Shown here: piece by piece, positions 35,238-44,560 of the stretch
Layout: each line of letters begins with the position of its first letter
Numbering within the stretch: position 1 is the stretch's first letter
Source: Flammeovirgaceae bacterium UBA5585
GTDB taxonomy: Bacteria > Bacteroidota > Bacteroidia > Cytophagales > Cyclobacteriaceae
Length of the DNA: 64,000 bases
Assembly: GCA_002425185.1 (NCBI GenBank)
Contig: DILT01000012.1
Coordinates: 236,900-300,899 of the forward strand
Reading direction: 5' to 3'
Notes under the pieces: model-generated
Databases searched by the model: none
The model's input: only the letters and a program-made list of their open reading frames with translations
What the model was told of the DNA's origin: nothing
Translations under genes and position numbers: made by a program

Positions 35238-35915
35238 ATGAAAAAATTACTGTTGCTGGTCGGCTTCACGCTGGCCATATCTTCACTTTTTGCTCAAACA
35301 CTCATTCCCCGTGCGGGCATTACCTTCTCCGGTTCATCCTACAAACCGTACAGCGATTTCGCAGAAAAAAGTAATCAGCAAGTTGCTATTGGATTTACAG
35401 CTGGTGTGGGGTACGATTTATTTATAAATGATCGATTTAGTTTGCAGCCCGAACTAAACTTTATTCAAAAAGGATTTAAGCGCGAAGACATTGCCTATCC
35501 TGACAATTATGAATACAAGCTGAGCTCGGAATACAAACTTAACTACCTGGAAATACCCGTATTGGTAAAAGTTAAATTTGGCGGTGTTACTAAAATCTAT
35601 GCAAGTGCAGGGCCTTCCGTTGCGCTGGGCCTTGGAGGCACCTATAAATTCACCAGTTCGTTTGGCGGATTACCCCTTGACGAAGATGTAACGAGTAAGA
35701 TCAAATTTGCCGACAAACCTGCTGATTATGACGGTGATGACATTTACGCTGACAACCGCATTGATGCTGGTGTGCAGGTTGGTGCGGGCGCGCTCCTTTT
35801 TGGAAAAGTGTCAGTTGATATCAGATACGGGTATGGCTTAACAGACCTTTACAAAGACAGTACGTCTAAAAATAATGTACTGCAATTTAGTGTTGGGGTG
35901 CCCATCGGATTGTAA
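35238..35915 (+). CDS. PorT-like/OMP_b-brl_2 outer-membrane barrel protein
   Basis: A 225-residue protein with a signal peptide (ending SSLFAQ). Barrel signs are IGFTAGVGYDLFINDRFSLQ, PELNFIQKGF, YLEIPVLVKVKFG, KIYASAGPSVALGL and a final strand LQFSVGVPIGL. This is the common PorT-family pattern (ELNY..KG, LEIPLL.K, G.GYE). The end resembles the partial gene at the window start. Between strands lies a long acidic loop (about 150-180, KFADKPADYDGDDIYAD). It probably sits in the outer membrane; role unknown. It shares a bidirectional terminator with the dab operon. Confidence 0.82.
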   Translation: MKKLLLLVGFTLAISSLFAQTLIPRAGITFSGSSYKPYSDFAEKSNQQVAIGFTAGVGYDLFINDRFSLQPELNFIQKGFKREDIAYPDNYEYKLSSEYKLNYLEIPVLVKVKFGGVTKIYASAGPSVALGLGGTYKFTSSFGGLPLDEDVTSKIKFADKPADYDGDDIYADNRIDAGVQVGAGALLFGKVSVDIRYGYGLTDLYKDSTSKNNVLQFSVGVPIGL

Positions 35916-35932
35916 GAAAGAAAAAAATAAAT

Positions 35933-35963
35933 AAAAAACCGGACTTAACGTCCGGTTTTTTTT
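35933..35963. terminator. Bidirectional rho-independent terminator
   Basis: CCGGAC (35939-35944), loop TTAAC, GTCCGG (35950-35955), flanked by A and T runs on both sides. It lies between the convergent barrel gene and dabB. Confidence 0.85.
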
Positions 35964-37830
35964 ATGAAGACCGATACCCCATCTCATACACCGACTTGGA
36001 GTGCGGCCCGAGAAATACGCGCGCGTAAATCCGGATAATGGCCAGTCCATCCACAATAAAACTTAAGGCTGTAAGAAAAGCCAGGATTACCTGATCTTCA
36101 TAAATATGACTGAAAATCAAATCTTCACCGATAAACGTAGGTGTAATCGGAAAACCTGAAACGGCAAGACAGGAAATCAAAAACACCAATGCAATTTTAG
36201 GATGCTTGTACACGTGGCCATGAAAACGATTCATGTCGATACTGCCTTCCAGATTCTTTAATCTCCTTAAAGCAAAATAACCGATCAATCCAAATACGGC
36301 TATTCCGCTTAGGTAAAGTACAGTATGGGTATAATCAAAATGAGCGTTAAATGAAATGGAAAGCGCTACCCAGAAATGATTGAGTAAAACCAATATCCAA
36401 CTCATGCGGGCGTGCAGGCGTTCAGTAAATGACTTTAATACCATGGCCACACCAATTATCGAAAACGTAACCGGCAAATAGGGTTGCACAGTAGCTGGCA
36501 CAAACTCTTTATTCATCAGCAGAACAACACCCACTACAAATACAGGAATAAAAAATAGTAGCACACGGGTAGTATTCAGATAGCCCAGCTTCTTTCCCAC
36601 CCACTTAATGGGGTTCCACAAATAGTTATACATCATGGCATCCAGGTTCCATTCTTTCAGACAAAGCATATAAATGGTAAACTCAATTCTTTTCGGCAGT
36701 GAGTCTTCAATAGTATGCTGGCGAGGTATAAAGTTGTAAAACTGTTCGCGTATCTGGTAACTCACTACCGAAGGTGAAACCAAAAGCTGATAGGTTCTTA
36801 AAAAGGCATTACCGGCAAAGTGAAAAAGGGCCAGGTAATGAAAGCCTGCAGCTACTTCAATAAAAATTAAACCGATTTGCGCGATGGATGAATACGCCAC
36901 CTGGCTTTTTACGGAGGACTGAACGCGTGCCATGCCTGTTGCCAGTATGCTGGTGAACAATCCCATCAATCCAATTAGTATTCGAATGGAAAGCTGATGT
37001 TCCCAGAAAGGAAATGTTCTTAAAAGCAGAAATACGCCCATGTGAACAGACAGCGATCCATAAAAAATTGCACTGGATGGCGTTGGCCCTTCCATAGCTC
37101 TGGGCAGCCAGGTTGAAAAAGGCAATTGTGCCGACTTTGCAGCAGCGGCTATGAGTAGCATTAACGAAATAAATACACCCACCCAGCTATGTGCCTGCAA
37201 ATGATTATGCACCAGTTCATAATTATTCAATTTTAAGAATGTAATGTTCTCATGAAACAAATGGTGGCTCATCCACATGGCTAACAACAAGCCTACATCA
37301 CCTATCCGGTAAATAGAAAATACTTTAACCGCATTTTTTACCGGCAGGTACCGGTCTCGATAAAAGGCGATCAACAAAAAAGAAGAAATCCCCAGCACTT
37401 CCCAACCAATAAACAACGTTTCGATGTTGCCGCTGAAAATAATGATGTTGTAGCCCAGGTAAAAGAAAAGTATGGTATTGAAGAACCGCTTATAACCCGT
37501 TTCACGATGCAGGTAATAACGACTGTAGATCGTTACCATAAACGTAAGCACCGAGCCAACAAACAAATACGTAGCCGTAATCTTATCAAAATAGAAGTCG
37601 ATCAGGAATTCATAATCCAATGATTTGAAAAGCACGAACTCTTTAAGATTAAGCGTTGGATAGCCATGCAACAGCCAGTACACCAGAAATACCTGGAAGC
37701 CGGCCAGGTGTATGCCTACTGTACCAAATACAATTTTTGAAATCAGTCCTTCCCGTTGTGCCGGAATAAACAAGCTAAGAACAAAGCCCTGGAAGGGTAT
37801 AAGAATGAATAGTTCGAGTGTCTGTGTCAT
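35962..37830 (-). CDS. dabB: DabB, proton-conducting membrane subunit of the inorganic carbon transporter
   Basis: A 622-residue polytopic membrane protein of the complex I antiporter (NuoL/MrpA) family. Family motifs are SFLLIAFYRDRYLPVKNAVK, RIGDVGLLLAMW, AAKSAQLPFSTWLPRAMEGP and TPSSAIFYGSLSVH. In complex I such a subunit would be one of many, but here it stands alone beside dabA, starting 6 bases after it, the known DabA-DabB arrangement. Together they take up dissolved inorganic carbon, presumably driven by an ion gradient. The C-terminal lateral helix typical of true NuoL is not evident. The stop sits inside the shared terminator. Confidence 0.88.
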   Translation of the reverse strand: MTQTLELFILIPFQGFVLSLFIPAQREGLISKIVFGTVGIHLAGFQVFLVYWLLHGYPTLNLKEFVLFKSLDYEFLIDFYFDKITATYLFVGSVLTFMVTIYSRYYLHRETGYKRFFNTILFFYLGYNIIIFSGNIETLFIGWEVLGISSFLLIAFYRDRYLPVKNAVKVFSIYRIGDVGLLLAMWMSHHLFHENITFLKLNNYELVHNHLQAHSWVGVFISLMLLIAAAAKSAQLPFSTWLPRAMEGPTPSSAIFYGSLSVHMGVFLLLRTFPFWEHQLSIRILIGLMGLFTSILATGMARVQSSVKSQVAYSSIAQIGLIFIEVAAGFHYLALFHFAGNAFLRTYQLLVSPSVVSYQIREQFYNFIPRQHTIEDSLPKRIEFTIYMLCLKEWNLDAMMYNYLWNPIKWVGKKLGYLNTTRVLLFFIPVFVVGVVLLMNKEFVPATVQPYLPVTFSIIGVAMVLKSFTERLHARMSWILVLLNHFWVALSISFNAHFDYTHTVLYLSGIAVFGLIGYFALRRLKNLEGSIDMNRFHGHVYKHPKIALVFLISCLAVSGFPITPTFIGEDLIFSHIYEDQVILAFLTALSFIVDGLAIIRIYARVFLGPHSKSVYEMGYRSS

Positions 37831-37836
37831 AGTGTC

Positions 37837-40335
37837 TTAGCGCTGCAGTTCGTAAACAGGTAAGTTGTCGTGACTGGTTTCGATCAGTTGTTCCATATCG
37901 GCTATCGGGTTTACAGCTTCATGTAAGGTAGTATAGCGTTCAAACAAACCTCCCCGAAACGTATAAAGCATTTTGGTTTCAGGATGGATAACCACCAGCT
38001 TCACCCACTCATTAATAAACCACTCGTAGGTTTCTGGTAAGCGTTGAATCGTTTTTAAAACCACTTCCGGAAAATGTTCCACAATCATAAGTAACCGTAC
38101 TGGATCGTGTACTTCAATCATCTGACTGGGCAGGCCGGGCCTAAGGTCACCATCAATGCCGTTAGCCACACCAAATAAGCCCATTACATTATGCGGCAGC
38201 TTGGTGCCTGCACCGAGCTTCTGATTATCAGTACGGGAGAAAAAATATTCCAGGTTAATACCACCGCACACCGGTGCAGCAGCCTTAATAATATTAAACA
38301 GATAATTTCCTTCGGGGTCAACCCGGTAGTCGAATGAATTTAAAAAGGCACGTCTGTCCAGAAATAAATGTTTGGAAAGTTCCCTCCGGCCGATAATACA
38401 AAGTGCATTGGTAGCATGATTTAACTCGGGCCGGGGTTCAAATAGCGATACCGATCGGATTTTTATCTGCTCATGTATTTCACCGGCATCACTATTCGTG
38501 TCAATGGATTCAAAACGTCTGGATCGTTCCTTCGCATTCAGATGGAGCGCATTTAAAAATGTACCTTCATTGTACCGGTGAAGCTCCTTGTTTGAAACCG
38601 TTAGTGTATCCTCATCGAAATAAACAATTTCATCGCGGGTGGTGTCGTGCAAAGCACCAATGAACTGGGTATGCTCCGGAATAACTATACCCTTCTCCGC
38701 CAACCGTTTTCGAACTACAGGATGATTGGCCATGAAACAAATTACCCGTGAATTAACCGATCCGGCCCTTCCGGAACAGGCACCACAATCGTACGCGGCA
38801 TAGTGCGGGTTGTTTACGCTGCTGGAACCATGACCAACAACATACACCAGGGGCGCAAAGTCTTTAATCAAACCTATGCTTTTTAAAAGTCCTTCAACAC
38901 GCACTACCATTTCATCAATGGTAAAACCAACCTGCAGTCCTTTCTCCGTATGTTCCGGATGCTTATTTTCTATAGTAAGCCTGGACTGCTTATCCATGTG
39001 GTGAAGCGAGGTTGCTGTTGCCGGCCCCATAGAAGGTTTAAAAATGTTCAAAAACAACTTAAAGGCCGACCAAAAGCCAATGGTTTGCGCAATTAACCAT
39101 CCGCCAAAAAGCGAATGCGTATTTTTTAAAAAGTGTGCATCGGTTTTATGCTTTCGCCTGATGCCGATTTCCTTAATCAGGTACTTAGGGGTTACCGGTG
39201 CCGGACAAAGTTTTGTGTAAAATTTTCCATGATCAGGCTGAAAATAAAATTCCACACCAAAAAAGCCGGGGGTACCGAAGGTCTCACAATTTGTATCTTC
39301 ACTTTCCAGGTAGCGTCTCAATGAACATTCGCGATCATCAATGCAAAACAAGGCCTGAAAGCTTTTCTTTTTGACTATGCCGTTAGGTGACTGGTGCTGA
39401 ATTCCGGCCAGCACTTCATCATAGTAACTCCACTCAAAGGCTTCCTGCCACAGCATGGTTACTTCATCCAGTTCAGTTACCACAACTTCCGCAAATAATT
39501 CTTCCGGTTGAGTTGGCAAGGCCTGCTCCAGCGGTAACCACGATTCGCCAAAATGATAATCCAGTGCATCAATCTCCAGCAGCAACTCAAAAGCAATCAA
39601 ATCATGCAACGAAATTTTCCGGTGATCCAATAATGTTTCCGGATTGGCCTCCACCGTAGCTACCATACCCGACCACCCCTGGTGTGCAAACTGTTGATCA
39701 AAGATGTATTGCCCGTAAAGGTGTTCATTAAAGCCAACCAGTATCCGCAACAACTGTTGAACACTGCAATGACCTTTAAGCAACAGTTCTTTTGCGCGAG
39801 GTGTTCTGAAAAAACTTGTATAACTGGTTTTCTCCAGGTCACGAATAGCTGTCAAAAATCCCTTATTCCAAACCGGAAAATTCCAGATGGCAATACCCTG
39901 ATCGAGGTAACTGCAAAGAATTCGAAACAGCAAGGGATGTACCAGCGAATCCAGATCAACCTGATGAAGTTTTTTCCAATTCGATCGTAACATTCCGATA
40001 CGCGGTGAGGGTCGCTGATAGTTGGCTGTAAGTAATTTATCCTTCCATTCCTGCAGATTATCTCTACCCTTCTTTTGGGTTATAATCCGGTCAAGCACTG
40101 GCTCTTTAATGCGACCCGTTCTAAAATGCTCACGATACTCAGCCAGCGTTAATGATACTTTGTAGCCAAGAATGGCGGAGGCACTAAAAATAGCTTTATC
40201 GAATTTCAGGTACTGAAATGCATGCAGCGTATTATGATGAATGAAATCTTTTAATGGTGCCTGCGCAGGCAGATAATGCTTTAGCTTGTGTAGTACTTCA
40301 TGCTCATCAAAAGCATGTGAAGTTGAAGAAATCAT
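37837..40335 (-). CDS. dabA: DabA, carbonic-anhydrase-like subunit of the inorganic carbon transporter (UPF0753/DUF2309)
   Basis: An 832-residue cytoplasmic protein of family DUF2309. The zinc and active-site residues known from the Halothiobacillus DabA (C351, D353, H524, C539) are found here as Cys331 and Asp333 in FCIDDRECS, His502 in VVGHGSSS and Cys517 in YDCGACSGRAG. The spacings (2, 169, 15) match the reference (2, 171, 15). It should hydrate CO2 to bicarbonate vectorially with DabB, accumulating carbon inside the cell. The start MISSTSHAFDEHEVLHKLKH is an ATG in clean context. It is followed by dabB 6 bases later. Confidence 0.95.
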   Translation of the reverse strand: MISSTSHAFDEHEVLHKLKHYLPAQAPLKDFIHHNTLHAFQYLKFDKAIFSASAILGYKVSLTLAEYREHFRTGRIKEPVLDRIITQKKGRDNLQEWKDKLLTANYQRPSPRIGMLRSNWKKLHQVDLDSLVHPLLFRILCSYLDQGIAIWNFPVWNKGFLTAIRDLEKTSYTSFFRTPRAKELLLKGHCSVQQLLRILVGFNEHLYGQYIFDQQFAHQGWSGMVATVEANPETLLDHRKISLHDLIAFELLLEIDALDYHFGESWLPLEQALPTQPEELFAEVVVTELDEVTMLWQEAFEWSYYDEVLAGIQHQSPNGIVKKKSFQALFCIDDRECSLRRYLESEDTNCETFGTPGFFGVEFYFQPDHGKFYTKLCPAPVTPKYLIKEIGIRRKHKTDAHFLKNTHSLFGGWLIAQTIGFWSAFKLFLNIFKPSMGPATATSLHHMDKQSRLTIENKHPEHTEKGLQVGFTIDEMVVRVEGLLKSIGLIKDFAPLVYVVGHGSSSVNNPHYAAYDCGACSGRAGSVNSRVICFMANHPVVRKRLAEKGIVIPEHTQFIGALHDTTRDEIVYFDEDTLTVSNKELHRYNEGTFLNALHLNAKERSRRFESIDTNSDAGEIHEQIKIRSVSLFEPRPELNHATNALCIIGRRELSKHLFLDRRAFLNSFDYRVDPEGNYLFNIIKAAAPVCGGINLEYFFSRTDNQKLGAGTKLPHNVMGLFGVANGIDGDLRPGLPSQMIEVHDPVRLLMIVEHFPEVVLKTIQRLPETYEWFINEWVKLVVIHPETKMLYTFRGGLFERYTTLHEAVNPIADMEQLIETSHDNLPVYELQR

Positions 40336-40406
40336 AGTCTTAATTTGAAAAAATAATTACGTAAATAAAAGGTACTGACCAGAAGCGGTCGGGGATGAAT
40401 AGTACC

Positions 40407-40751
40407 TCAGATACGCAAACTTCGTTGAGTTAAGTACAGGGAACAAGTACCTGCTGGCTGAATGCCTATAATAACCTTAGTACCGCTACACACCCGATAA
40501 CGGGTTGAACTAAGCTTAACCGTTTGAATAGCTGGGGCCGATGCCGATTGTTTTTCAGATCCTTTCTCTCCCTCCTTTTCCTCAATAATAAGCTGAACAA
40601 TACGTTTAAAGTCAGTTTCAGATTTTTGTGAATAAAAGGTATGGAAAGTGCCAGATTCAGCAGCCGATACACTTGACCGGCTAACAACCGAAACCAAAAG
40701 GAAGCAAAGCACAAGCAGGCTTGCTACTGGTTTTAATCTGTTTCGGTTCAT
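40407..40751 (-). CDS. Small exported protein beside dabA
   Basis: A 114-residue protein with a signal peptide (LKPVASLLVLCFLLVSVVS, cleavage near SVSA), then an acidic/Lys-rich stretch (RIVQLIIEEKEGEKGSEKQ) and a C-terminal part with Cys residues (YRVCSGTKVIIG, then PAGTCSLYL). It is upstream of and codirectional with dabA (71 bp before it). No family is recognised. The central pattern (I.xII.EE.....E.....S) is echoed in the small protein at 41061-41390. Promoter boxes CAAA (40785-40788) and CAAAGGTA (40756-40763) on this strand place a start site at its ATG. Confidence 0.6.
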   Translation of the reverse strand: MNRNRLKPVASLLVLCFLLVSVVSRSSVSAAESGTFHTFYSQKSETDFKRIVQLIIEEKEGEKGSEKQSASAPAIQTVKLSSTRYRVCSGTKVIIGIQPAGTCSLYLTQRSLRI

Positions 40752-40755
40752 AGTA

Positions 40756-40788
40756 CAAAGGTATGGAAAAGGTCTGCCCACAAGCAAA
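40756..40788 (-). promoter_or_regulatory. Promoter of the small exported gene (TTTG-N21-TACCTTTG)
   Basis: On the minus strand TTTG (40785-40788) and TACCTTTG (40756-40763) stand 21 bases apart, matching the Bacteroidota consensus. Only 4 bases separate the second box from the ATG, so the transcript may be leaderless. The stretch 40764-41060 otherwise shows no gene. Confidence 0.55.
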
Positions 40789-41060
40789 TCTTCAAATCAA
40801 CGATTTTAAAACGTACCCAGAACAAACAAAGTTCGATACCTATCATCCACACTTTAGACCATAGATATCCACCAAGTAAATGCTGATTAATTTCATCACT
40901 ACTTCGATTGCGACTAAACCGAAGGCTTGAATTTCAATACTATTTTGAAGGGTTTCAAAAACCTGTATGGTTTATCGTTTTAAAACATCATTTGAAAAAT
41001 CCAGAAAAATATGCAGACCTTTGTTTAGGCTTTTCGTTAAACCCTCCAAAATTCAATGCT

Positions 41061-41390
41061 TTGAGATCGGTACTGGTTTTCTTATTCTGTTTTGAATTGC
41101 TCGTGTCCTGGGGGGCTTCTGCCATCACAGCCGGACATCCCTCATCAGCCATTCCTTCCAGCCATCTTTCAGAAGATCTTCATGCTACGGATCTGATACA
41201 CCATATCATTTGTGAAGAGACCAGTTCGGAAGAACGCGTTGAAAAAACTTCGCATGCATCGGTCATTGTTTTTGAGGTATTCAGTGAACTGTCAAAATTT
41301 GAATCGGTTAAGATAACCTGGCGCATACCGCACAAACTTTTCGATTCATCCCCGCCCAAATATTCCCTTCATCAGGTTTTTCTGATTTAA
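41061..41390 (+). CDS. Small exported protein upstream of the SulP gene
   Basis: A 109-residue protein if it starts at TTG 41061, which puts a signal peptide at the front (LRSVLVFLFCFELLVSWGAS). A longer reading from TTG 40908 would give 160 residues with a doubtful leader; no in-frame ATG exists. The mature part has ATDLIHHIICEETSSEERVE, KTSHASVIVFEVF and a basic Trp/Pro end (ITWRIPHKLF, then SSPPKYSLHQVF). It resembles the small protein at 40407-40751 only in layout and an acidic helix. It may act with the carbon transporters around it; that is inference. Confidence 0.5.
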   Translation: MRSVLVFLFCFELLVSWGASAITAGHPSSAIPSSHLSEDLHATDLIHHIICEETSSEERVEKTSHASVIVFEVFSELSKFESVKITWRIPHKLFDSSPPKYSLHQVFLI

Positions 41391-41414
41391 TCACTTTTCA
41401 TTCCTTAAGTAATC

Positions 41415-41433
41415 ATACCCGGCACGGGTATGC
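41415..41433 (+). terminator. Hairpin before the SulP gene
   Basis: Perfect 8-bp stem CATACCCG (41415-41422), loop GCA, CGGGTATG (41426-41433), 24 bases after the small exported gene. No T-tract follows, so it could be either a weak terminator or a leader structure of the SulP gene. Confidence 0.5.
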
Positions 41434-41515
41434 CTACACGCGTGCATCCTGCGCGCACCCAATACTTTCTCAGCTTTAACCATATCGGGTAGCCACGCTA
41501 CTCTAGTAAATCAAA

Positions 41516-43720
41516 ATGAAAACATTAGAAATTCCTAAAGACGGACTGGAGGGATTAAAACAAAACTGGCGTGTAGATGCGCTCTCCGGCTTCCTTGTAT
41601 TTCTGTTGGCTTTGCCCCTAAGCCTGGGTATTGCCAAAGCCAGTGAGTTTCCACCAGCCATGGGTGTACTCACCGCCATGATTGGCGGACTTGTTGTGAG
41701 CTTTTTTGCCGGCTCACGATTAACGATTAAAGGACCAGCCGCAGGATTGATAACCATTTGTGCCGGTGCCGTAACCGAAATGGGCGGTGGCGCACAAGGC
41801 TGGCACCTGGCGTTAGGTGTTATTGTTGTTGCTTCACTCCTGCAAATTGTGTTTGGCTTTTTAAAATTCGGGGCGCTCAGTGATTTCTTTCCACACTCGG
41901 CTGTTCACGGTATGCTTGCTGCCATCGGGCTAATTATTTTTTCAAAACAAATACACATTCTTTTGGGCATTGATCCGGCAACCTTAAAAGGATTAGAACC
42001 AATTGAATTGTTTGAACGAATACCCGACTCGATACTGCATGAAGATTTTCGTGTTACCTTCATTGGGGTCGTAAGTCTGATTATCATTTTCGGATTGCCG
42101 CTGCTGAAATCTAAATTTCTAAAACGATTTCCAGCCCCGGTTTTTGTGTTGCTGATCACCATTCCGCTGGCATGGATCATGGATTTCAAACATACCGAAC
42201 CAGCATTCGATATAGTCCATATCGGAGATTTCTGGAGTTCCATTGGCATTAATGCCGACTTTTCAATGATTGGCACTTTTGTATTCTGGAAATACGTAGC
42301 CATGTTTTTATTTGTGAACAGCCTGGAGTCGCTCCTTACGGTTAAAGCTATTGATGGGCTTGACCCGTGGAAGCGCATATCAAATCCAAACAAAGATTTA
42401 GTGGCGGTTGGTATTGGTAATACTGTATCGGGTATGCTTGGAGGCTTGCCCATGATTTCAGAAGTGGCCCGTAGCTCGGCTAATATTTCGTTCGGTGGCC
42501 GAACACGATGGGCTAATTTTTTCCACGGTTTCTTTCTGTTAGTGGCCATGCTGCTGTTTATTCCCGTAATTGAAATGATACCCAACACAGCCCTGGCAGC
42601 CTTGCTTATCGCAGTAGGTTACCGGTTGGCTTCACCGAATGAATTTTTCAAAACATACAAAATCGGGTCCGAACAATTAGTGATTTTCATTACGACTATA
42701 ATTGTAACCGTTGCCACCGACTTACTGATAGGCGTTGGCGCTGGTGTGCTTATGAAATTTATTTTTCACATTGTTAACGGAGCACCCCTGCGCAGCTTAT
42801 TTAAGGCGCGCTATGAGCGGGCAGAAAATAATGGCGAATACCGGGTAAAAGTTTTCGATGCCGCTATTTTTTCAAACCTCATTGGTTACCGTAAACTTTT
42901 TCATTCCTTCCAACCGGGCAAAAAAGTACAATTCAATTTTTCTGAAGCCCGCATGGTAGACCATAGTTTTATGGAGGCTTTCTACCATTTTCAGGAAGAA
43001 TACCAGCATAATGGAGGACAAGTAATAGCTACTGGTTTCGATAATTTCAGAGCCTTTTCTAACCATCCGTTGGCCGGGCGTAAATATGATCCTGCAAAGC
43101 AAACGTTAATCGAAATAAAACTCACACCCCGGCAACTGGCCTTGCGCAAATTCAGCGAAGAGCAAGGGTACACGTTTTATCCTCAAAAAATAAGAAGCGT
43201 ATTGAAGTACAAAGATTTTCCTATAGAGAAGGGAACTCACATTCGCTATGAAGAAAACCTGATGGAGAAATACCTGGAGCATGGCAGAATAACGGTATCT
43301 GATATTACCCTAACCGAGGGTGCCGGGCAGGCTGAGCTGCATACTCCACTAACGGTGGTGATGGTAAGCGAGCTGGACCAACCAATACCCGATTTTGCTT
43401 TGGAACCCGAAAATCTTTGGTCTGCCCTGTCTGAACTTACTTCAGGCAAAGACATTGACTTTGCGAACCATCCGGAATTTTCAAAACGATATTACTTGCG
43501 CAGCGAGGCAGAAGAATCCATCCGTACATTTTTTTCTGAGCCTGTATTATCATTCCTTGAAAATCATGAAAAGATTCACATGGAATGTCATCGGAACAAA
43601 TTGCTGCTTTACAAAAAGCGTGAGCTACTGAATACCGAAGAAATACAAAATCTCGAAAAATTCACCGAAGATTTTCTTGATGTGTTGACTCAAAAAGTCA
43701 GTTCGCCCGTAGCTTCATAA
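41516..43720 (+). CDS. SulP family inorganic anion transporter
   Basis: A 734-residue inner-membrane transporter. SulP marks are an N-terminal cytoplasmic lead, SGFLVFLLALPLSLGIAKAS with the family's P-L-G-x-A run, FAGSRLTIKGPAAGL, FFPHSAVHGMLAAIGLI, GNTVSGMLGGLPMISEVARS, then ARSSANISFGGRTR. After about 11-12 helices comes a STAS-like domain (about 440-525, KVQFNFSEARMVDHSF) and a further 200-residue tail without a recognised domain. Relatives include bicarbonate (BicA-like), sulfate and chloride transporters. Proximity to dabA and dabB supports bicarbonate, but the substrate is not determined. The DUF2490 gene follows 12 bases later. Confidence 0.88.
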   Translation: MKTLEIPKDGLEGLKQNWRVDALSGFLVFLLALPLSLGIAKASEFPPAMGVLTAMIGGLVVSFFAGSRLTIKGPAAGLITICAGAVTEMGGGAQGWHLALGVIVVASLLQIVFGFLKFGALSDFFPHSAVHGMLAAIGLIIFSKQIHILLGIDPATLKGLEPIELFERIPDSILHEDFRVTFIGVVSLIIIFGLPLLKSKFLKRFPAPVFVLLITIPLAWIMDFKHTEPAFDIVHIGDFWSSIGINADFSMIGTFVFWKYVAMFLFVNSLESLLTVKAIDGLDPWKRISNPNKDLVAVGIGNTVSGMLGGLPMISEVARSSANISFGGRTRWANFFHGFFLLVAMLLFIPVIEMIPNTALAALLIAVGYRLASPNEFFKTYKIGSEQLVIFITTIIVTVATDLLIGVGAGVLMKFIFHIVNGAPLRSLFKARYERAENNGEYRVKVFDAAIFSNLIGYRKLFHSFQPGKKVQFNFSEARMVDHSFMEAFYHFQEEYQHNGGQVIATGFDNFRAFSNHPLAGRKYDPAKQTLIEIKLTPRQLALRKFSEEQGYTFYPQKIRSVLKYKDFPIEKGTHIRYEENLMEKYLEHGRITVSDITLTEGAGQAELHTPLTVVMVSELDQPIPDFALEPENLWSALSELTSGKDIDFANHPEFSKRYYLRSEAEESIRTFFSEPVLSFLENHEKIHMECHRNKLLLYKKRELLNTEEIQNLEKFTEDFLDVLTQKVSSPVAS

Positions 43721-43732
43721 ACTACATTAACC

Positions 43733-44482
43733 ATGAAAGTCTTAATGAGGGCATTTATCATAACGAGTGTTATTGTATTGCCAATGATGTGCTACGCACA
43801 AAAGCAGATTTCAACGCAGTACCACGGCTGGTATATGTATTTTGGAAATCATAAGCTTACCGATAGGATCAGCCTGCACACCGAATATCAATGGCGAAGA
43901 GCCGATTGGATAAAAACCTGGCAACAATCCTTGCTTCGTCTGGGTATTGATTACAAAATCAATGATGCCGTTTCCGTAACCGTTGGTTACGGAAATATCA
44001 TTACCTGGCCCTATGGTGATCAACCCCTTCCCTATAAATTTAATGAGCATCGTCTTTGGGAGCAGGCGGTTGTTACGCAACGGGTTAATCGGTTTTACCT
44101 GAATCATCGTTACCGGTTGGAACAACGGTGGCTTCAGGGTAACGGCACGTCAGAAGAAAATACTTATACCTTTCGCGAGCGTGTGCGGTATCGCTTTTTA
44201 ATTATGTACCCGTTAAATCACCCTGATCTCGTTCCGAAAACATTTTTTATCAGCGCCTACGATGAAATTTTTTCGCAGTTTGGTAAAAATTTCAAATTCA
44301 ACTACCTGGATCAAAATCGTTTATATGTTGCCCTGGGCTATCAATATTCTTCACATGGAAATATTCAGGTGGGCTACCTGAATCAATACGTTGTAAAAGG
44401 AAATGCCATTCAGGCTGAAAGCAACCACACCCTTCAGGTAGGGTTAACGTATAATTTTGATTTCAGAAAGCACCATTCATAG
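43733..44482 (+). CDS. DUF2490 family outer-membrane protein
   Basis: A 249-residue protein with a signal peptide (ending MMCYAQ) and a barrel-like body. DUF2490 features are WYMYFGNHKLTDRISLHTEY, QWRRADWIKTWQQSLLRLGI, PYKFNEHRLWEQAVV, HRYRLEQRWLQGN and FRERVRYRFLIM. Probably an outer-membrane barrel. It starts 12 bases after the SulP gene and is likely cotranscribed with it, and it ends at a strong terminator. Its role in ion uptake is unproven. Confidence 0.85.
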   Translation: MKVLMRAFIITSVIVLPMMCYAQKQISTQYHGWYMYFGNHKLTDRISLHTEYQWRRADWIKTWQQSLLRLGIDYKINDAVSVTVGYGNIITWPYGDQPLPYKFNEHRLWEQAVVTQRVNRFYLNHRYRLEQRWLQGNGTSEENTYTFRERVRYRFLIMYPLNHPDLVPKTFFISAYDEIFSQFGKNFKFNYLDQNRLYVALGYQYSSHGNIQVGYLNQYVVKGNAIQAESNHTLQVGLTYNFDFRKHHS

Positions 44483-44501
44483 GCCATCTGTATCTTCACT
44501 A

Positions 44502-44530
44502 AAGAGCCGGATTAAAAGTCCGGCTTTTTT
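44502..44530 (+). terminator. Rho-independent terminator of the SulP operon
   Basis: AGCCGGA (44505-44511), loop TTAAAAG, TCCGGCT (44519-44525) and a T run. It lies 22 bases after the DUF2490 gene. Confidence 0.88.
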
Positions 44531-44560
44531 CGTTTAGCTTTGTGTGCAAGTTTTAATCCT

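Noticed and set aside
35962..37830. Complex I subunit NuoL or Mrp antiporter subunit
   Set aside because: No other nuo or mrp gene is near, while the tandem partner is a DabA with an intact zinc site, so DabB fits better.
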